Below, one piece after another: positions 10,276 to 22,080 of a DNA stretch of 64,000 nt. The position numbers were made by a program, and so were the translations under genes. Under the pieces are notes generated by a model, which searched no databases, was not told where the DNA came from, and saw only the letters and a program-made list of their open reading frames with translations. Source of the stretch: Conoideocrella luteorostrata (taxonomy: Eukaryota > Ascomycota > Sordariomycetes > Hypocreales > Clavicipitaceae); NCBI GenBank assembly GCA_032433595.1, contig JASWJB010000201.1, forward strand, positions 1 through 64,000. The letters run 5' to 3'. Positions within the stretch are counted from its first letter, which is position 1. Each line of letters opens with the position of its first letter.

Positions 10276-11928
10276 CTACCAGCCCTTGGAATGGTATCCG
10301 AAATGACCGTTCTTGGAAAAACAATCGTTCCAGCTGCGGGCTGCCACGTCCTCGCTGGCCTTCATGCACACCTTGTCGGGATATTGCTTGAGGTTGGCAA
10401 CATCATCAGAGGTATGGCGACGCTTGAGACACGCTTGTGCAGTCCTTGTTTTTTGGTGTCGCTCCCAGAGTAGGTTGCGTCGGAGAGACTCGGTAAGCTC
10501 GGTAGCCAGCATGTTGCGGCGCGTAGTTCGGGGAGAAAAAGCGGCCTGGTAGGGGATATATGTGGGAGCCGCTGTGACGGGCTGAGCGCTGCATCGAGGA
10601 ATCTCGCTGATGGGTTCGTGGCCTGCAGATGGCATGCCCTTCTCGCTGATGGGTTTGAGGCCCGAAGATGGCATGCCCTTCCCGCTGATGCGTTCGTAGC
10701 CTGAAGATGGCATGCCCTTCTCGCTGACGGGTTTGAGGCCTGAAGATAGCATGCCCTTCTCGCGGATGGTTTTGAGGCCTGAAGATCGCATGCCCTTCAT
10801 CATAAGAGGGGCTCCATCCGAGTCATTGGGAGATGCTGTGATGGGCTGAGCGCTGCATCGAGGAATCTCGCTGATGGGTTTGAGGCCGGAAGATGGCATG
10901 CCTTTCTCGCTGACGGGTTTGAGGCCCGAAGATAGCATGCCCTTCTCGCGGATGGGTTTGAGGCCTGAAGATCGCATGCCCTTCATCATAAGAGGGGCGT
11001 CATCCGAGCCATTAGGAGATGCTGTGATGGGCTGAGCGCTGCACCGAGGAGTCTCGCTGATGGGTTTGAGGCCCGAAGATGGCATGCCCTTCTTGCTGAT
11101 GCGTTCGAGGCCCAAAGATCGCATGCCCTTCATCATAAGAGGGGCTTCATCCGAGTCGTTGGGAGATGCTCCCAGGCAGGGGACATGGTGGGCGGCACGG
11201 GTTCTTTGCATCAAAGGGGCGGATTGTGATGCATGGCCTGTCAGAGGGTTGGCCGGCTCCATCTGAGAAAGCATGAGCGTGATGAGCGAGGGGCTTGCCA
11301 CGTGAGTCTTGGGCTCGATACGCTGGAAAAGCTTGTTCCCACCGCTCCATGCATCGCCGTCCTCATCCGAGTAGTCCTCCCAGATGGCCTCATCCACGCC
11401 ACCCTCGACATCCTGGATGCTCTTGTCTTGCTCGCCGGAAGAGCAGGAAACCATGAGGTTTTCCGATCGAGGCGTTGGCGCGGGAGTTGCTGGACAGGGA
11501 GACTCATTGTCAGTCAAGGTGACCTGACTGCTGCTAAGGCTGGGGGTCGGTCGAGCGGGATGTGTCCCACCAGGCTGAGCTGTATCTGGCCCCTCTGAAG
11601 TATCTGGCCCTTCTGAAGGGTCTGGCCACTCTGAAGCATCTGTCGCTCCATCAAGGCAATGACTCTGGCAAGCTTCCGCAGAATCTAAACGAAATTAGAA
11701 ACAAGTTTAGCCATCGTGTGCCGTCCGCCGGGCGGAAGACGGAAAGAAGGGATTGACATTACCGATCATGGCGCCAATGTTTCGTAAAGCGTCGGCGATG
11801 CCGGAGCTGACGGCCGCCACGTTTGAGCTGGAAAACTCCGCCACTCGTTGCAAAGCTTTCTCTTGAATGTCCTGCACATTTATTGCGCTGAAGGCACGCC
11901 TAAGCTCCTGCTGGCAGTACGAGGGCAT
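10276..11928 (-). CDS. DUF3295-family protein (524 aa) with private internal repeats
   Basis: Two exons fit: 11928-11763 and 11684-10276, with a 78 bp GTAATG...TTTAG intron, phase 1; the open frame beginning at 11517 is only part of exon 2. The C-terminus (about residues 441-492) has the conserved RTTRRNMLATELTESLRRNL stretch followed by CLKRRHTSDDVANLKQYP, which I recognise as DUF3295. The acidic IWEDYSDEDGDAW segment (about 156) and the LFQRIEP stretch also belong to that family. Family members usually carry an N-terminal AreA-type GATA-like domain; none is seen here, and the first 110 residues look unrelated. Between about 230 and 430 the chain repeats KGMPSSGLKPISE-like 13-mers inside larger 62- and 49-codon units. 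No enzymatic role is known. It is probably a nuclear or regulatory protein, possibly a relocated partial duplicate. Confidence 0.8.
10780..11160 (-). repeat. in-frame coding repeats inside the DUF3295 gene
   Basis: CATAAGAGGGG recurs at 10801, 10987 and 11134 (186 and 147 bp apart, both multiples of three). Each unit contains several 39 bp subunits reading KGMPSSGLKPISE-like on the minus strand. The period preserves the frame, so copy number may vary without breaking the protein. Confidence 0.85.
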
Positions 11929-12148
11929 TATGGAATCGATTCAAGCCAGGGGACGTCAATAGTGTTGGCAGAGCGAAACACGAGATGCTCTGATAGTAGG
12001 AGCTTGGGGGTGGTAGATGGAAAGCTGGAATTCGTGGACATCCGTACGGCACTCATGTCGAGGTCATCTGGCGATAAAATACGAGACGTCGATTTGGCCA
12101 AAGGGGAGGAAAAGAAAGGATTGCTTCCAGGTCAACCATCGGGGGACA
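11929..12148. promoter_or_regulatory. upstream region of the DUF3295 gene
   Basis: The start codon at 11928 is the first in its frame, since an in-frame TGA lies just upstream. No obvious TATA box or CT tract is seen. The region runs directly into the 79 bp tandem array. Confidence 0.3.
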
Positions 12149-12603
12149 ACTACGACCTAGACAGCCGCACTGAGAAACAAACAACGACTGCAGGTCACAA
12201 GAAACAAGCAACGACTGCTGCAGGTCACATTTAAGACTGAGCAAATGCATCCACTACGACCTAGACAGCCACACTGAGAAACAAGCAACGACTGCAGGTC
12301 TCATGAAACTAGCAACGACTGCAGGTCACACACAGGGACTGAGCAAGAAAATGCATCCACTACCACCCAGACAGCCGCGCCGAGAAACAAGCAACGACTG
12401 CAGGTCACACACAGGGACTGAGCAAGAAAATGCACCCACTACCACCTAGACAGCCGCGCCGAAAGAAACAAGCAACGACTGCAGGTCACAGACAAAGACT
12501 GGGCAAGAAAATGCATCCACTACCACCTATACAGCCACGCTGAGAAACAAGCAACGACTGCAGGTTTCAATAAACAAGCACCGATTGCAGGTCACAGGTA
12601 GAG
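12149..12603 (+). repeat. 79 bp tandem repeat array
   Basis: Five to six units contain GCAACGACTGCAGGTCACA, GGACTGAGCAAGAAAATGCA and CCACTACCACCTAGACAGCC. ACAGCCGCGCC recurs at 12371 and 12450, giving a 79 bp period. Some units carry extra copies of the AACGACTGCAGGTC core. It lies 220 bp or more upstream of the leftward DUF3295 gene and is unrelated to R1-R3. Confidence 0.85.
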
Positions 12604-14063
12604 ACACTTGCGCATCGTGCAGAGCCTTTCCCCGGGGTATGGATGGCAGGACGCGGGGGGGGGGGCAAATACGGGGACCTGTCCGGGGCGCAACTGGGAA
12701 GCGGACGCAGCTAGACCCCCCTGTTCCACACGCCGATCGGGAAACTGAGGGGCAGTACTCCGTACGGACTCTTGGACGAGGGCATGCGGGTGAAAAAGTA
12801 CACAACCCCAGGTCCGCCCAGCCACAGCGACTGAGGGGTCGTGAATTCTTCACCTGCCTGGAGGGATATCACAAAACTGGTTGGTTAGTGGGTCTACCAG
12901 AGAATCGCCCCACCTCTTGTCTGCTACCTGTCTTGGGACTCGCTCGCCTTCTGGACGGCCAGTGGGGCCTCGTTAGTCTTGCCGACCCGCGTCGGTCCGC
13001 GCTGCTAAATTGATTGGCGCTCCCGGCGGTCCAGGCCATCCGCTCAGGATTTCACCATCCAGCCATTTTGTCGTGCGGGCAGGTGTCATTGGTGGGCAGG
13101 TGTCATTGGTGGGCAGGTGTCATTGGTGGGCAGGTGCATCTCGTTTCAGACAAATGATTACAAAAGAAAAAAAAAAGAAAAAAAGAACATGAGTGGCGTT
13201 GAGACGACCGTCAAAAGAGTGTGAGACTGTCCTCTAGGTGAGCCCGGATGCTTTGAATGCGACTGGCTGGTCGGGGCAACATCTTCTGCGAGCGGCAATG
13301 ACATAATGGCGCATCGCTTTCTGTGTCAATTCTCACAATGCCGCGACACCACGTCTCCACCATGACGAGATGGTTGGCCGACGTCGGTGCGGGAAGGGAC
13401 AACAAGTACGGTGGCACATCAGCTGGATCATCGAGCGAGCCGCCAGGAGGGTTTTCGTTGATAGCACCGCGCTCTTCCTGAGTAAAGACAGCCATATTGT
13501 AGGTTATTAGATGTAGCGAGCCATTACCACGAGAAAAATAATGAAAACATGTTGTCGGGGGGGGGAAAGGGCAAAAGGGCAAAAGGGCAATCCTCCAGCG
13601 ACCCGCTGAAGCGCCACATCAGCGGAACGGAATCAAGTTTGTCCGATGTCGTGTTCCTCACAGGGTTGGGTTGAGTGGTGGTCCAAGGCAGCGGGAGCAT
13701 GAGGGGGGTGTTGGTTTGAGTGGATAAATTGAGATTATCGGTCAACTTTGAATATCCATAGCGCAAAAGTGTGAGCTCACTAAATGTTCACTTTATCAAG
13801 TTAGCAAGTTATTATCATGTCTTATATCCAACATGACCGAATGTTTTTGCGACAACGAATAATCTTCCGCTCCCGCCAAAAAAAATTTCTCTGCTAAGCT
13901 CCTTGCTCACATTGGCTCCCTGCATCTATGAAGATTTGGCTCCCTGCGTCTATGAAGATTTGGCCCCTTGCGTCTATGAAGATGCAAGACATCCTCCGAC
14001 CCAACTGAAACATACAAGTGCTATTATGAAGCAGGATATTGTCTGTGGCATGAACTCTGCTCC
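12604..14063. other. intergenic stretch with small repeats; no firm gene
   Basis: It holds a poly-G run near 12655-12665, three copies of AGGTGTCATTGGTGGGC (17 bp) at 13080-13134, an A-rich tract at 13155-13190, a second copy of a short dispersed repeat at 13757-13832 and three 24 bp units (TATGAAGATTTGGCTCCCTG core) at 13905-13985. A 94-codon minus-strand frame (13492-13211, starting MAVFTQEERGAIN) is possible but has no recognised domain. Confidence 0.4.
13757..13832 (+). repeat. short dispersed repeat, copy 2
   Basis: Matches 3605-3671 from CATAGCGCAAAAGTGTGAGC to CTTATATCCAAC, with a small insertion (TTTATCAAGTTAGC) relative to that copy. Confidence 0.45.
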
Positions 14064-14521
14064 ATGGCTGTCACGTCGCCACTGAGTGCAACAAGTTTGG
14101 ATATCGAGAATGCGTTCCCTGACCATCCGTATTTTCCACCACATGTAGAGCTTGACCGCAATTCCTCTACCGTACTATATGCAACAGGGACGTCTACTTG
14201 GAAAACAGGTGAGGACAATTGCGCTCTGCACACTTTACAAACGAAGCTTGCCTTTGGATTCACGATCAAATGCCCAACCGCCATCTCCCTACAATCAAGT
14301 GGCTCGGTAAACAACCAGAATTTACTCAAAAAAGAAGCTAACCACGTCTCAATTCTTACTCTCGGTTGGGCGTATGTACTATCTGCGCGATGGTCGGAGA
14401 TTATACCCGGGGCATTAGCCATGGAATACACAGAAAACCAGGCTATTTCTAAGTCTCGCGACTACGTCACTAATGACTACGACGAGTTGATTGTAGACAT
14501 TGGTGATGTTACGGAAACTAG
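14064..14521 (+). pseudogene. 5' fragment of an unrecognised fungal gene, cut at a repeat head
   Basis: A single frame begins MAVTSPLSATSLDIENAFPD and includes NHVSILTLGWAYVLSARWSE and ELIVDIGDVTE. The sequence has natural codon usage and a mixed globular composition, unlike the repeat frames. It resembles the N-terminus of a larger fungal hypothetical protein that I cannot name. Right after IGDVTE the DNA runs into the approach to a repeat head (14,560), and the frame ends at 14558 in unrelated residues. The downstream part of the gene is absent from the window, so this is probably a truncation caused by the repeat or a rearrangement at its edge. Confidence 0.5.
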
Positions 14522-14559
14522 GACACTGTCCTTTATGGTCTCCATCTTTACTCTCTAAA

Positions 14560-15360
14560 GAAGTAGACATAAAGGACTGGGTGTCCTACTCGGAAACCGG
14601 TTCGCAACCTCCTCCTTTTCCCGCTCCCAGTTCTTCTCCTTTTTCTCACAACTCGAGCGAAAAACCACCCATCCCGCCGGCATTTTGTGCGCTGCCCGCC
14701 GCAGAGTTGCCGCGCGCGCCGGGAGTGCCTCGTATCGCTTTTACTTTCACTGCATCGCGTGCGCGGCGGCTGTGCGAGTCTTTTGCGCCAGGTCTCGTGC
14801 CGGTTGGGGCGCTGGTGGCCGAGCTGTTGTTTTTGGCACACTGCACGCCAGGTATTTAATTTCATGCCTTGACTTTTATTGTATCTTAAACTCTGGCCTC
14901 TTGTACATCTTTTGCACCAGGTTTGGTGTGATTTGGTGAGCCGGATGTGATGTTGCTGCATGTGATGTGCTGCATGCTTGCAAGCCGCGATGGCTTGGTT
15001 CCCACCCACGCAGGTTTTTCGTGGATTGCGCACCAGGCGATTGATTTTGTGCCTTGCGTCGTACAGCACTATTTGCGCTGGGCTTGTGTGCATCTTTTGC
15101 ACCAGGTTTACTTTTGTCTCGTTGTGTTGCTGTTCTGCGGTGCTGCAGGTTGCAATGTTGCATGCTTGCAAGCCCCCGATGGCTTGGTTCCCGACCTCGC
15201 AGGTTTTTTGTAGATTGTGCACCGCGTGCTCTGTTTATGGCGCTGCCTCTTGCCGCATTATATATTCTACGACTATCTGTATCTTTTGCACTACGTATTG
15301 TCCTGGGTTATGTGCTGGTTGTTGTGCTGTGTTGTTGTGTTACTCTTGTGCTACGTACCA
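14560..15360 (+). repeat. head plus R2 block, cycle 4
   Basis: The head is well preserved (CGAGCGAAAAACCACCCATC; CCCGCCGGCATTTTGTGCGC; GCAGAGTTGCCGCGCGCGCC). R2 has three units with AGGTTTTTCGTGGATTGCGC-type starts and TTTTGCACCAGGTTT motifs. Confidence 0.85.
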
Positions 15361-15950
15361 GCCCCGTATCGCTCGCTGATTCCTCCCGACCGAGCAAGCC
15401 CTGTTTTGTTGCACTGATACTCTCGCATGGGCAGCAGCATCATCGGCAACAACATCCTCATTAGAAGCAACGGCATCACCAGAAGCAACGACATCATTCT
15501 CATCATCAGCAACAGCAGCAGCGGCATCCGATTTTTCCCCTCCCGACCGCTACGATCGTGACCAGAAACCCGACCGGGATCGCGACCTGGGGCCATCATC
15601 ATCGGCGGCGGCGGCGGCATTAGCAGCAGCATCTGACTTTCCTCCTTCCCGATCGCTACAATCGTGACCGGAATCCGGCCTGTTGCCATCAGCAGCAGCA
15701 ACGGCGGCATTATCAATGGCATCATCATCAGTGGCAGCGGCGGCATCATCATCGTCAGCAGCAGCGGCATTTCTTGCGTGGGCACCAACATCCTCATCAG
15801 CAGCAACGGCATCATCAGCGGCAGCGGCAGCGGCATCATTAGTAGCTGGGTCTTCCCTCTCCCAAGTCCTAACTTTTGCCCTCTCCATAGTGCTGACTTT
15901 TCCTCTCTCGAGTGCCGACTTTTCCCCCTCGCCGACCGCTCCATTATAAC
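15361..15950 (+). repeat. R3 block, cycle 4
   Basis: Entered through CCCGTATCGCTCGCTG and CCGAGCAAGCCCTG; left through the R3-R1 linker TAACCGTCTTCCTGACTGAA. Confidence 0.85.
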
Positions 15951-16790
15951 CGTCTTCCTGACTGAATTAGACTGCGGCCGACAATCCCATCATCGAAGAA
16001 ATCGCCTTGGCCAAATTGCCTCACGATATCTAACAGATCTGATGCTTCTTGCAGCGCCTGTACGTCTTACAACATTTGAACCTTTCAATGAATTCGTCAA
16101 CTGACTAGCAATACCTGATGCACCTTGCAGTGTACTTCTTCCGACATTTGAACCTTTCAACGAGCGCGTCAACTGACGTACAATACCTGATGCTTCGTGC
16201 AGCCTATACATTTTCCGACATTCGAACGTTTCAATTAGCCCGTTGGGTTAATTTGCGTCATTTGATGCTTCTTGCAGCGCGTGTATCTGTCAACGAGCTC
16301 GGTAACAAACTTGTCATATCCGATGCTTATTACAGAGCCTGTACGTCTTCCGAGAATTGAACCTTTGAACGAGCTTCTTGGATTGACCTGCGATATCAGA
16401 TTCCTGTACGTCTTGCGAGATTAAAACCTTTCAACAAGCTACTTGTAGCCTGTACGTCTGCCGAGATTTAAGCCTTTCAACAAGCTCGTCAAATTGACAA
16501 CCTGCAATATCCGATGCTTCTTCCAGAGCCTATACGTCTCCCGGAAATCGAAACACTTCATCGTCTTCGTCAGATTACCTTGCGACATCTGAGAGGATAC
16601 GATTTTGCTTCTTGCAGCGCCTGTACATCATCCGATATTTGAACCTTTCAACGAGCTCGTTACATTGAACCTGCCATCTGATGCTTCCTGCAACGCCTGT
16701 GCGTCTTTCGACATTTGAACATTTCAACGAGCTCATCAAATAGAGTTGCTAACATTTAATGCCTGTACACCCTCCTGAACTTAGCTAGTC
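15951..16790 (+). repeat. R1 minisatellite array, cycle 5
   Basis: Starts with the linker GACTGCGGCCGACAATCCCA and continues as R1 units until TTAATGCCTGTACACC, where the next head approach begins. Confidence 0.85.
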
Positions 16791-17955
16791 TCACTAGTAG
16801 CTTCTCTACTTATGTCTTTAAGTACAGAGAAACTACTTGGAAGATGTAGTCCAAGTCTCAAGAGGACGGCCCATAACCTCCTCCTTTCCCACTCAGAGTT
16901 CTTCTCCCTTTTCTCACAACACGAGCGAAAAACCACCCATCCCGCCGGGAACGACTTTATTTTCACCGTATCGTGTGCACCGCGCATTTTTGTGTCGTTT
17001 GCGCCGGGTTTGGGGTTATTCTGAGCACCAATGGTCGAGTTGTGGCTGTTAGTGTGAGCCGCGCAACCACGCATTTATTTTGGCTGATTACACGCTGGGT
17101 GTTTTGTTTTGGGCCTTGCGTTTTACTTGATTATATACGCGGGGCTCTTGTGCATCTTTTGCATCAGGTATAGTATTGTCTTATTGTGTTGTTGTTGCTG
17201 ATTCCGACCACGCGGGTTTTTCGTAGATGACACACCAGGTGTCTTGTTTCGCGCCCTGAATCATAGCACATGTTGTGTGCTGGGCTTTCTTGTATCTTTT
17301 ACACCAGGTTTGGTCTTGTATCCTGGTGTTTCTACTGTGTTGTGTCGTGTTATAGCGCCGGTAAGTCTCTGTTGGAATCCTGCCGTCAAGCACAATAGGA
17401 AACACCGAGCGGGCTACGTCACGTTTCGGCCACGATATTTACACGGCGATATCGAGCCTTCCACCTTGACTTGTTTTCATTTTCTTACACAGACAGAGAT
17501 TATCAAATATTGCATTTTGACCGCAATTGGTATCGATACCGTATTGCACAACCCCCTGTGCAGCCCACGGTCCCCTGCCGCTGAATTCGTGACTGGGCTG
17601 GTTTTTGGTAGAATACGCACCAGATGTTTTGTCTCGCACCCTGCTGTCTATTGCACCTATTCCGCTGGGCTTGTGTGCATCTTTTGCGCTGGATTTCATT
17701 TCTGTCTGATGCGCTGACTTGTTGTGGTATTTACTGTGTTATATGCTGTATGTTGCTTGTGAGCCCCCCTGATGGCTGGATTCCTGACCAAGGAGGTTTT
17801 CTGTAGATTACGCACTAGGTGCAACGTGCTAGGCTCTGTTTTCTATTTTACCTTGTGCACTGCGTTTTTCTGTATCCTATGCACTAGTTTTCTCTGCACC
17901 TTGTGCCCTGGTTATTGATGTGCTGCTGTGTTGCTCTTGTGTTACCTACCAGCCC
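16791..17955 (+). repeat. head plus R2 block, cycle 5
   Basis: The head carries ACGAGCGAAAAACCACCCAT. R2 is the longest in the window; one unit is split by a solo LTR at 17370-17569. Confidence 0.85.
17370..17569 (+). mobile_element. solo LTR, family B (200 bp)
   Basis: Begins TGTTGGAATCCTGCCGTC and ends CAGCCCACG, the final A being mutated to G. GTCTC/GTCCC flank it (4 of 5 match), and removing the LTR rejoins an R2 unit (...GTAAGTC / CCCTGCCGCTGAATTC). Confidence 0.85.
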
Positions 17956-18700
17956 CGTATCGCTCGCTGGTCCCCCGACCGAGCAAGCACTGCTTTTTCT
18001 GCACCTTGGGCAGTGCTGTTCTTGTGTGGGCAGCAGCATCATCAGCAGCAGCAGCGGCGGCATCATTGGCAGCACGGCGGCAGCGGCATCGTCATCAGCA
18101 GCAGCAGAGGCATCATTATCATCATCAGCTAACTCTTCCCTCTCGTGAGTGCTGACTTTTTGGGTCTCCCAAGTGCTGACAGCAGCAGCGACATTTCTTG
18201 CGTGGGCAGCAGCATCCCCAATCAGCAGCAGCGGCGTCATTGTCGTCATCATCAACAGCAGCGGCATCATCCGTGGCATTATCATCATCGGCGGCGGCAG
18301 CGGCATCATCATCAACTAACTCTTCTCTCTCGTGAATACTGACTTTTTCCCTCTCTCAAGTGCTAACAGCAGCAACGGCATCATCATCATCAGGAGCAGC
18401 GACATTTCTTGCGTGGGCAGCAACATCCTAATCAGCAGGAGCGGCATTTCTTACGTGGGCAGCAACATCGTCATCAGCGGCAGCAGCATCAGCAGCAGCA
18501 GCGGCGGCGTCGTTATCGTTATCATCACCAGCAGCAGCATTTCTTGCGTGGGCAGCAACATCATCGTCGGCGGCAGCGGCATCATCATCGTCAGCAGGAG
18601 CAGCATCTTCAGCAGTTGAGTCTTTCCTTTGCCTTTTCCCCTCTCATGAGTGCTGACTTTTCCTCTCTCAACTGCCTACTTTCTCCTCTGCCGACCACTC
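17956..18700 (+). repeat. R3 block, cycle 5
   Basis: Contains four copies of the CTTGCGTGGGCAGC core and repeated CTCTCGTGAGTGCTGACTTT spacers, showing internal R3 units of about 150-200 bp on top of the triplets. Confidence 0.85.
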
Positions 18701-20790
18701 CATTATAACCGTCTTCCCGACTGAATTCGACTGCGGCCGACAATTCCATCATCAAAGAAATCGTCTTGGTAAAATTGCCTCATGATGTATAATAGATCTC
18801 GTGCTTCTTGCAGCGCCTGTACCATTCAACGAGCTCCTTGCAACCTATACGTCTTCCGAGATTTTAGCCATTTCAACGTCTTTGTCAGATTGACTTGCGG
18901 TATGTCATGCCTGTGCGTCTTCCCAGATTTAAGCCTTTTAACAAGCTTGTCAGGTTAATCTGCGTATCAGATGCCTGAACGTCTTCCGAGATCTGAGCCA
19001 TTTCAACGAGCTCTTCAACTGCCTTGCAATATCTAATGATTCTTGCAATGTGCATTTTCCGAGATTTAAGCCTTTTCAACAAGCTCGTCAAAATGACCTG
19101 CGATGTCTGATGACTACATGCCTTCCGAGATTTGAATCGTTGCGTCGTCCTCGTTAGATACCTTGCGATATGTAATACCTGTACGCCTTCTGGGAATTGA
19201 ACCTTTTTGACGAGCTCGTCAGCTTACCTGCGATACTAGATGCTCTTCTATCGCCTGTACGATCCGAGATTTAAATCTTTTCAGCGAGCTCGTTCGATCA
19301 TCGACTTGCGATATCCAATTCCGCTTGCCGCCTGTACGTCTTCCGACAATTCATCCGTTCAACGAGCTCCTTGAAGCCTATACGTCCTCCGAAACTTGGG
19401 CCTTTCAACAAGCTCGTCAGATTGACCTGCGATATTCGATGCTTCTTGCAGAGCTTGTACGTCCTGCGAGACTAGGACCTTTCAACAAGCTTGTTAACTT
19501 TGGAGCCTTTTCGTCGAGCTCGTCAGGTTGGCTGCATGCCTGATGCTGAAACTTGCGATATCGCTTCAAAAACGCCTGTACGTCTTGAAAGATTTGAGTC
19601 TTTTGACAAGCTCGTCAGCTTAACTTGCAAAACTAGATACCTCTTCCAGCGCCTGCACGTTCCGAGATTTGAACCTTTTTAGCGAGCTCGTCAGATCGAC
19701 TTACGGTATCGAATGCCTCTTGCCGCCTATACGTCGTCCGAGAATTAACCCGTTCAACGAGCTCCTTGCAGCCTGCACGTCTTCCGAAAGTTGGGCCTTT
19801 CAACAAGCTCGTCAGATTGATTTGCGGTTTTCGATGCTTCTTGCAGAGCCTGTTTGTTCCGAGATTCGAGCCTTCTCAACAGGCTTGTAAAATTGACCTG
19901 CGATGTCTGATACTTCTTGCAGCGTCCGCAAGTGTTTCAAGATTCAAGCCTTTTCAACGAGCCTTGTCAACAAGCTCGTTAGATCGATTTGCGATATGTG
20001 TGCGTATACGTCTCCCGAGATTCGAGCCTTTTCAACGAGCTCGTCAACTGACTAAATTAGATCGCGGCCGATAATCCCATCATTAAGGAAATGACCTTGG
20101 TTAGATTGTCTCACGATACCTGATGGATCCGGTGCTTTTTGCAGCGCCTGTACGTTCCAAGGTTTGAACATTTCAACGAGCCCGCCAGATTGACTTCCGA
20201 GATCTAACGTATCTGATGCTTCTTGTAGTGTACGTCTTCCGACATTTAGACCTTCCAACGAGCTTGTCAGATTGACCTGCAATATCAGATGCCTGTACGT
20301 CCTCCGAGATTTGAGACTTTCAATGAGCTCGTCAGATTGACCTGCGACATTCGATGCTCCTTGCAATGTACGTTCGAGATTCAAACCTTTTCAATAAGCT
20401 CATCAGATTAACCAGCGATGTAATGCTTCTTGCAGCAACTGTACCATTCAACAAGCCCATCAGCTGACTGAATCAGGTCGCGGCCGACAATCCATTCATC
20501 GAACAAATCGTCTTTGTCAGATTACCTCACGATTTCTAATGAATCTGATGCTTCTTGTAGCGCCTTTACCATTCACCGAGCTCGTTAGATCGACCTGCGA
20601 CATCAGATGCCTGTACGTCTTCCGAGATTCAGGCCTTTCAACAAGCTCGTCATATCGACCTGCGATATCCGGTGCTTCCTGCAGAGCCTGTACGTATTCC
20701 GAGATTTGAATCTTTGGCCATGCTCGCTAGATTAGCCTGCAATGTCTGGTGCTTCCTCCAGCATCAGTACGTCTCCCGAGATATCAGTAC
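18701..20790 (+). repeat. R1 minisatellite array, cycle 6
   Basis: A 2.1 kb array. Within it the linker GATCGCGGCCGATAATCCCA (20050-20110) and GGTCGCGGCCGACAATCCAT (20470-20510) recur internally, so the R3-R1 linker is itself amplified inside the array. Confidence 0.85.
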
Positions 20791-21590
20791 CAGTAGAGTA
20801 AGTACTTGGAAGACGTAGTCTTAGTCTCGATGAGACGGCCCACAGCCTCCTTCTTTTCCGCTCACAGTCTTCTCCTTTGGCTCACAACGCGAGCGAAAAA
20901 CACCCATCCCACCAGCATTTTGTGCGCTACCCGCATAGTTGCCGGGCGCGCCGGGAGCGCCGTTTTTTAGCTACATCGTCATCTGTACGTTCTTGCGAGT
21001 CTTTTACGCCAGGTTTGGGCCTGCTACGTGCGCTGGTGGCCAAGCTATGGTTATTGGTGTGCGAGGTGGTTTTACCTAATTACACGCCAGGTGTTATGCT
21101 TTTGTCCTGATTTTTACTTGATTGTATACGTTAGGCTCTTGTATATCTTTTGCTCCAGGGTTAGTGTTGTCTTATTGTGTTGCTGTTATCATATTGCTAG
21201 TTATGCTGTGTTGCTTTGCTTGTAAGCCCTTGATCGCTGAATTGTTAACTAAGCAGCTTTTTCGTAGATTACGCACCAGGTCATTCGTTTTATGCCTTGC
21301 TTTTTACTGCACCTTGTGGGCTGGGCTTATTTGTATCCTTTGCGCTGGGTTTTAGTCTGTCTGGTGCGCTGGTAATGGTGTTGCTGGTGATGATGTGTTG
21401 CATGTTGCATGTTCCTTGTAAGCTCCTAATCGCTCTAAGCATAGCTGTTGGCAGTTTTCGCACGAAATTTTACATTCAGGGCGCTGTATCTTCTTTTATT
21501 ATATACGTCGTAATTGTCTGCATCTTTTGCACTGGGCGTTGTCCTATCTTGTGCGCTCGTTGTTATGCTGTTTTGTTGTTGGTACCGGCC
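20791..21590 (+). repeat. head plus R2 block, cycle 6
   Basis: The head shows GCGAGCGAAAAACACCCATC and is preceded by ACTTGGAAGACGTAGTCTTAG, also seen before the cycle-5 head. R2 has three units. Confidence 0.85.
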
Positions 21591-22080
21591 CCGTATCGCT
21601 CGCTGGTCCCCCCACCGAGCAAGCCCTGCTAGCATTATTGCACCTTAAACGCTGCTGTTCTTTCGTAGGCAGCAGCATCATCAGCAGCAGTAGCGGCGGC
21701 ATCTTCATTATCGGCGGCGGCATCATCCGTGGCATCATCATCATCGGCGGCGGCGGCGGCATCAGCATCCTCATAAGCAGCAGCGGCGTCATCATCGTCA
21801 TCTTCAATAGTAGCGGCATCACCATCATCAGCAGAAGCGACATTTCTTGCGTGGGTAGCAACATCCTCATCAGCAGCAGCATCATCTGGCTGTCCCCCCT
21901 CCCCACTGCTACAATCGTGACCGGAATCCTGACCTGTCTTCGTCAGCAGTAGCGGCATCATTATCATCATCAGCTCACTTTTCCTCTCTGCCGACCACTC
22001 CATCAGCAGCAACAGCGGCATCATTATGATCAGCTGATTCTCCCCTCTCTCAAGTGCTAACAGCATCAGCGGCATCTTCA
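21591..22080 (+). repeat. R3 block, cycle 6
   Basis: Triplet-like DNA after GTATCGCTCGCTGG and ACCGAGCAAGCCCTGC; ends near CAGCGGCATCTTCATGG. Confidence 0.8.

Noticed and set aside
11233..11598. Plus-strand 121-codon frame opposite the DUF3295 gene
   Set aside because: Antisense shadow of a well-supported coding exon.
12585..13013. 142-codon frame as a gene
   Set aside because: It is Arg/Gly-rich, starts inside the 79 bp array, crosses a poly-G run and has no recognised domain.
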